Source of the DNA: Vibrio mimicus
GTDB lineage: Bacteria; Pseudomonadota; Gammaproteobacteria; Enterobacterales; Vibrionaceae
Assembly: GCF_019048845.1 (NCBI RefSeq)
Contig: NZ_CP077426.1
Location: forward strand, 2,031,501-2,095,500
DNA: 64,000 nt
Direction: 5' to 3'
Both the position numbers and the translations under genes were made by a program. Below the pieces are notes generated by a model that saw only the letters and a list, made by a program, of their open reading frames with translations, was not told the DNA's origin and did not search any database. This document shows positions 61,289-64,000 of this stretch, one piece after another. Within the stretch, counting starts at the first letter, position 1; each line of letters opens with the position of its first letter.

Positions 61289-61885
61289 TTACTGACGTTG
61301 ATGGCAACTTTCGAGTAGCTGACGTTTACGCGGCTCTTGCAGCAGCTTCCAATGAATACCTTCAATCGCTCCTGCAAACTTCCACAGCAATTTCACATCG
61401 ACATCACTGCCATAAGCTTGACGCACCTTGTTGAACACCTCAGGTGCCCCCAAACTCATAAAAGTTTCAACATCATCAATCCCTGCCTTTTTTACCATAC
61501 GCTCTAGTGTAAGTTGCATATTTGGCAGGTCACGCAAACGGCGACTGGCTGCAGAACGTTGAAATTCTCTTTGATTCACTGAAAACTGAATCGAACGCTC
61601 GATAATCGAATCGAGCTCTGGGTGATTCTGATCATATAAATCAGTGATGTCATAATAGTTTACCGTTGCGGTGGTCTGCTTTTTAACATGGCGATATTTC
61701 TCACACCCCAAGGCAACTAGCTCAGGATCGAGCTCTTCGCCACCACGGACAAAAATACGATCATCGCTGACCAACACATACATTGCATCGTGTTGAAACA
61801 GCCCAATCCCGCCAAACATCGAGCGTTTTTGGTATGCGCCAAACTTGTTTACGTAGTCGAAAAATTGTTGCTCATTCATATCCAT
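61289..61885 (-). CDS. tfoX: Competence regulator TfoX (Sxy family)
   Basis: A 198-residue TfoX protein with the two TfoX domains: N-terminal ~1-95 (FGAYQKRSMFGGIGLFQHDAMYVLV) and C-terminal ~110-190 (LRDLPNMQLTLERMVKKAGI, FMSLGAPEVFNKVRQ). In V. cholerae TfoX drives chitin-induced natural competence and type VI secretion with CRP. ATG 61885 is chosen, with AAAGGA upstream; an ATG two codons later (61879) and one five codons earlier (61900) are alternatives. The leader can fold over the ribosome-binding site, in line with known translational control of tfoX by the small RNA TfoR. Confidence 0.93.
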   Translation of the reverse strand: MDMNEQQFFDYVNKFGAYQKRSMFGGIGLFQHDAMYVLVSDDRIFVRGGEELDPELVALGCEKYRHVKKQTTATVNYYDITDLYDQNHPELDSIIERSIQFSVNQREFQRSAASRRLRDLPNMQLTLERMVKKAGIDDVETFMSLGAPEVFNKVRQAYGSDVDVKLLWKFAGAIEGIHWKLLQEPRKRQLLESCHQRQ

Positions 61886-61888
61886 TGA

Positions 61889-61916
61889 TCCTTTAATCAT
61901 TGTCCCCGATTAAGGA
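61889..61916 (-). promoter_or_regulatory. tfoX leader hairpin masking the ribosome-binding site
   Basis: On the mRNA (minus) strand UCCUUAAUC (61916-61908) can pair with GAUUAAAGGA (61898-61889), with one bulge. The second arm contains AAAGGA, the ribosome-binding site of tfoX. Leader-mediated repression relieved by TfoR is known for V. cholerae tfoX; assigning it to this hairpin is my inference. Confidence 0.65.
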
Positions 61917-62254
61917 AGATCTCCAGATAGCAGCAATAAAGCGAAAAAATGAAATCTTTAGCAAGTCTATTCAACCTTTAGTATGAGCTTGCTTATTTTG
62001 TGAAGGTAATGATAGTTAACGGAGAAAAATAAGTCCGGATCTATCTCACACCAGTGCAATTCTTTTGCGGCATATTATGAGACTGATATCACAGCGTCAA
62101 ATTTTTTTTGCTCCTCTATACTTAAACCACATTTATAAAATCGCTCAATAGTTCAACGAAAAGACCAGAGCATTTCGCAAAATGTGTGGAACCGTTTGCT
62201 TATTTAGTTTAGCGATAGTTAAAATGAACTCAACTTTGCTTGATCGTGTATTTT
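61917..62254. other. Divergent tfoX / HDOD intergenic region
   Basis: About 340 bp, AT-rich, including the rest of the tfoX leader and promoters of both genes. A half CRP-like site (TGTGA) is visible at about 61999 on the plus strand, but no full palindrome. Nothing else recognised. Confidence 0.45.
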
Positions 62255-63175
62255 ATGAGTCATCTATCTTTTTACTGGCTACCAGAAACTAAACATAAAC
62301 TTATCCAAGGATTGGAAAGTGAATTTGCGCAATTGGTCGAGCTTTCTATCAGCACTGGAAAAATATCCCTTCCACCGATCTCAGATGTTGTCTTAAAAAT
62401 TCAGAGGCTATGTTTAGTCGAGTCGACATCCATTACGGATATCGCCGACTGCCTGATTGAAGATCCTGGCCTCTCAGCTACCGTTATTCGAGTTGCCAAT
62501 TCCGTAGTATTTAATCGGCGTAACATTACTTGCACCGACATTGTTACCGCGGTTTCTCGACTAGGCATCTTGCGTGTTCGTGATATTGTTACAGCTCAAG
62601 CCATTGAACAGTTGAAACATTCTGTTAATCTCAGTAAAGACTGTAACCGGATATTAGTTAAAAGCGCCACCATTTCGCGTGAATTGGGAGCGACAATGTT
62701 ACTTGTCACTCAGACCTTTAAGTGTGTTGATAGCAAAAAATATCAGTACCTTGAACTCGAAAAAGCTCTTTTGGTAGGGTTATTAGCCGACATTGGGCTA
62801 TTTTGTTTGGTCAACGAGTACCACTTATATCTACAAAATGGCAACTACTTGGATCCCAACATTGCATTGACCATTTTCCAATCACAGTGCTCTCCTATCA
62901 GCCAATTAGTGCTACGCCACTGGGGCTTTGATACCGACTTTTTAGAGGTTTCCTGCAACTGTGAACTCGTTGCTGATCGCCATGAGGTTAGTTATCTTGA
63001 CATTGCTCGTATCGCTCATCATTTGCTGATGTTCAGAAAGCAAGATGAGGCGCTTGATGAGCACGATGTAGAGATCAACACTGAAGGCGCTGAGGTTTTG
63101 TATAAGCTCAGTAACTTAAGTGAAATAGAATTTAAAAATAAGCTCAGTGATGTCATCAATGCGAGTGGCATCTGA
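62255..63175 (+). CDS. HDOD domain protein
   Basis: A 306-residue protein with an HDOD domain (~30-230), a catalytically degenerate relative of HD phosphohydrolases often found in signalling proteins: LPPISDVVLKIQRL, IEDPGLSATVIRVANSVVF, AVSRLGILRVRDIV, LLADIGLFCLV. No GGDEF/EAL or receiver domain is attached. ATG 62255 (MSHLSFYW) is chosen over GTG 62240. It is divergent from tfoX and 19 bp ahead of lysO. Function unknown; c-di-GMP or other signalling role is inference. Confidence 0.85.
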   Translation: MSHLSFYWLPETKHKLIQGLESEFAQLVELSISTGKISLPPISDVVLKIQRLCLVESTSITDIADCLIEDPGLSATVIRVANSVVFNRRNITCTDIVTAVSRLGILRVRDIVTAQAIEQLKHSVNLSKDCNRILVKSATISRELGATMLLVTQTFKCVDSKKYQYLELEKALLVGLLADIGLFCLVNEYHLYLQNGNYLDPNIALTIFQSQCSPISQLVLRHWGFDTDFLEVSCNCELVADRHEVSYLDIARIAHHLLMFRKQDEALDEHDVEINTEGAEVLYKLSNLSEIEFKNKLSDVINASGI

Positions 63176-63194
63176 AGAGTTGCTGTGAGGATAT

Positions 63195-64000
63195 ATGCTG
63201 TCAGGGATGATATTTATCTTTGCTCCACTTGTTGTGGGTTACCTTTTTACGCTGCGTAATCCATCCCATCTCCATTTATTAAGTCGTGCAACATCCCACT
63301 TGGTGTATGTGATTCTGTTTCTAATGGGGTTGAGCTTGGCGGGTTTAGATAATCTGCAAAGTAACTTACAAACCATTGTTAAATATACTGCGGTTTTTTT
63401 TATGCTCTTGGGAGGATGCAATCTCCTAGCACTACCGTTAGTTGACCGATATTTACCATTAAGTACAGATACCACCCATAAGAAGTTACCACTTTCAAGC
63501 ATGATGTTGGAATCCGCTAAATTAATCCTCGTTGTTGGCGCAGGATTGATTGTCGGTGTACTCTTTCAACTGGATGTGAGTTGGGTTGAATCTGCTAGCA
63601 GCTGGATTCTTTTTATCTTACTGTTTTTTATTGGTATTCAACTCCGCAATAGCGGCTTATCGCTGAAACAAATACTACTCAATAAACACGGAATGGTGAT
63701 CGCAGCCATCATTATTGCAACCAGTTGGCTCGGCGGAATAATAGCTGCTTGGATTTTAGACATACCGCTCTATCAAGCTCTGGCGATGGCTTCTGGTTTT
63801 GGTTGGTACTCTTTGGCCGGTATTCTCGTTGGTGATGCTTTCGGCCCTGTGCTAGGAGGTGCTTCCTTTATGATTGAGCTACTGCGCGAACTTGTTGCTC
63901 TAGTGCTAATCCCCATGCTCATTCGTCGCAAACCCTGTACTGTGATTGGGTATGCAGGGGCAACGGCTATGGATTTCACACTCCCAGTAATTCAAACCAC
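63195..64000 (+). CDS. lysO: L-lysine exporter LysO (partial, 3' end off window)
   Basis: The first 268 residues of an ~300-residue inner-membrane exporter of lysine and thialysine, LysO/YbjE (DUF340). Residues SWLGGIIAAWILDIPLYQALAMASGFGWYSLAGIL and ATAMDFTLPVIQTT near the edge are highly characteristic. Eight membrane helices are expected. ATG 63195 follows GAGGATAT. It starts 19 bp after the HDOD gene, so the two may be co-transcribed. No lysine riboswitch is seen in the short gap. Confidence 0.93.
   Translation, partial: MLSGMIFIFAPLVVGYLFTLRNPSHLHLLSRATSHLVYVILFLMGLSLAGLDNLQSNLQTIVKYTAVFFMLLGGCNLLALPLVDRYLPLSTDTTHKKLPLSSMMLESAKLILVVGAGLIVGVLFQLDVSWVESASSWILFILLFFIGIQLRNSGLSLKQILLNKHGMVIAAIIIATSWLGGIIAAWILDIPLYQALAMASGFGWYSLAGILVGDAFGPVLGGASFMIELLRELVALVLIPMLIRRKPCTVIGYAGATAMDFTLPVIQT

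Overview
The window reads as a stretch of the large chromosome of a Vibrio, almost certainly Vibrio cholerae or a very close relative. This is inference from gene content: the type II-secreted protease VesB with a GlyGly-CTERM tail, the competence regulator TfoX, a fused trpCF, a cysteine desulfurase-like protein of the VC1184 subfamily, and many Vibrionaceae/Alteromonadales families (DUF3187, DUF3334, DUF3392, DUF3581). I saw no rRNA, tRNA, insertion sequence, prophage, integron or CRISPR array. It looks like ordinary core chromosome with short intergenic gaps and many rho-independent terminators.

Layout. 1-3.4 kb: the left-edge partial gene is a PTS EIIC-like membrane domain running into an EAL domain, under a Fur-like palindrome; then a nucleotidyltransferase, the EF-P paralogue EfpL and the DNA-mimic family protein YciU. 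3.5-10.8 kb: a DUF3187 outer-membrane protein and the histidine-utilisation cluster hutC-hutI-hutG-hutU-hutH (histidine to glutamate plus formamide). 11-20.6 kb: a MaoC-like DUF3581 protein, VesB, a small methyltransferase-like membrane protein, the large FAD/Fe-S oxidase YdiJ, a CheX-like protein, a DUF2786 protein, a YiaD-like lipoprotein, a Sel1-membrane-J-domain protein and a tiny zinc-ribbon protein. 20.9-26.3 kb: a SulA-like division inhibitor under a LexA box, purC under a PurR box, NAD-malic enzyme, DUF3392 and a SanA/YdcF-family protein. 26.4-37.6 kb: a diguanylate cyclase, an overlapping pair (Fe/2-oxoglutarate dioxygenase plus PLP enzyme), trxB-cydD-cydC, rluB, and trpH-yciO. 37.7-44.7 kb: the complete trp operon (trpL-E-G-D-CF-B-A) with TrpR operator, Trp-rich leader peptide and attenuator, divergent from trpH.

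44.7-64 kb: a dicarboxylate/amino-acid symporter behind a second PurR-like box, tdk, aspS, a DUF72 protein, cmoA and cmoB (tRNA U34 modification), a three-gene set (retropepsin-like lipoprotein, cysteine-less transglutaminase-like 7TM protein, ATP-grasp ligase), serC, a DUF945 protein, a two-component pair whose kinase carries degenerate receiver and cyclic-nucleotide domains, a small beta-barrel, tfoX with a hairpin that can mask its ribosome-binding site, an HDOD protein, and the lysine exporter lysO running off the right edge.

The best candidates for under-described biology are the retropepsin/7TM/ATP-grasp operon (51994-55234), the dioxygenase/PLP operon in which the desulfurase active-site Cys is absent (28020-29895), and the kinase/response-regulator pair with a pseudo-receiver (58029-60472). 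Regulatory details worth testing are the Fur-like palindrome at the EIIC-EAL gene, the PurR-like site before the symporter, and the tfoX leader hairpin.
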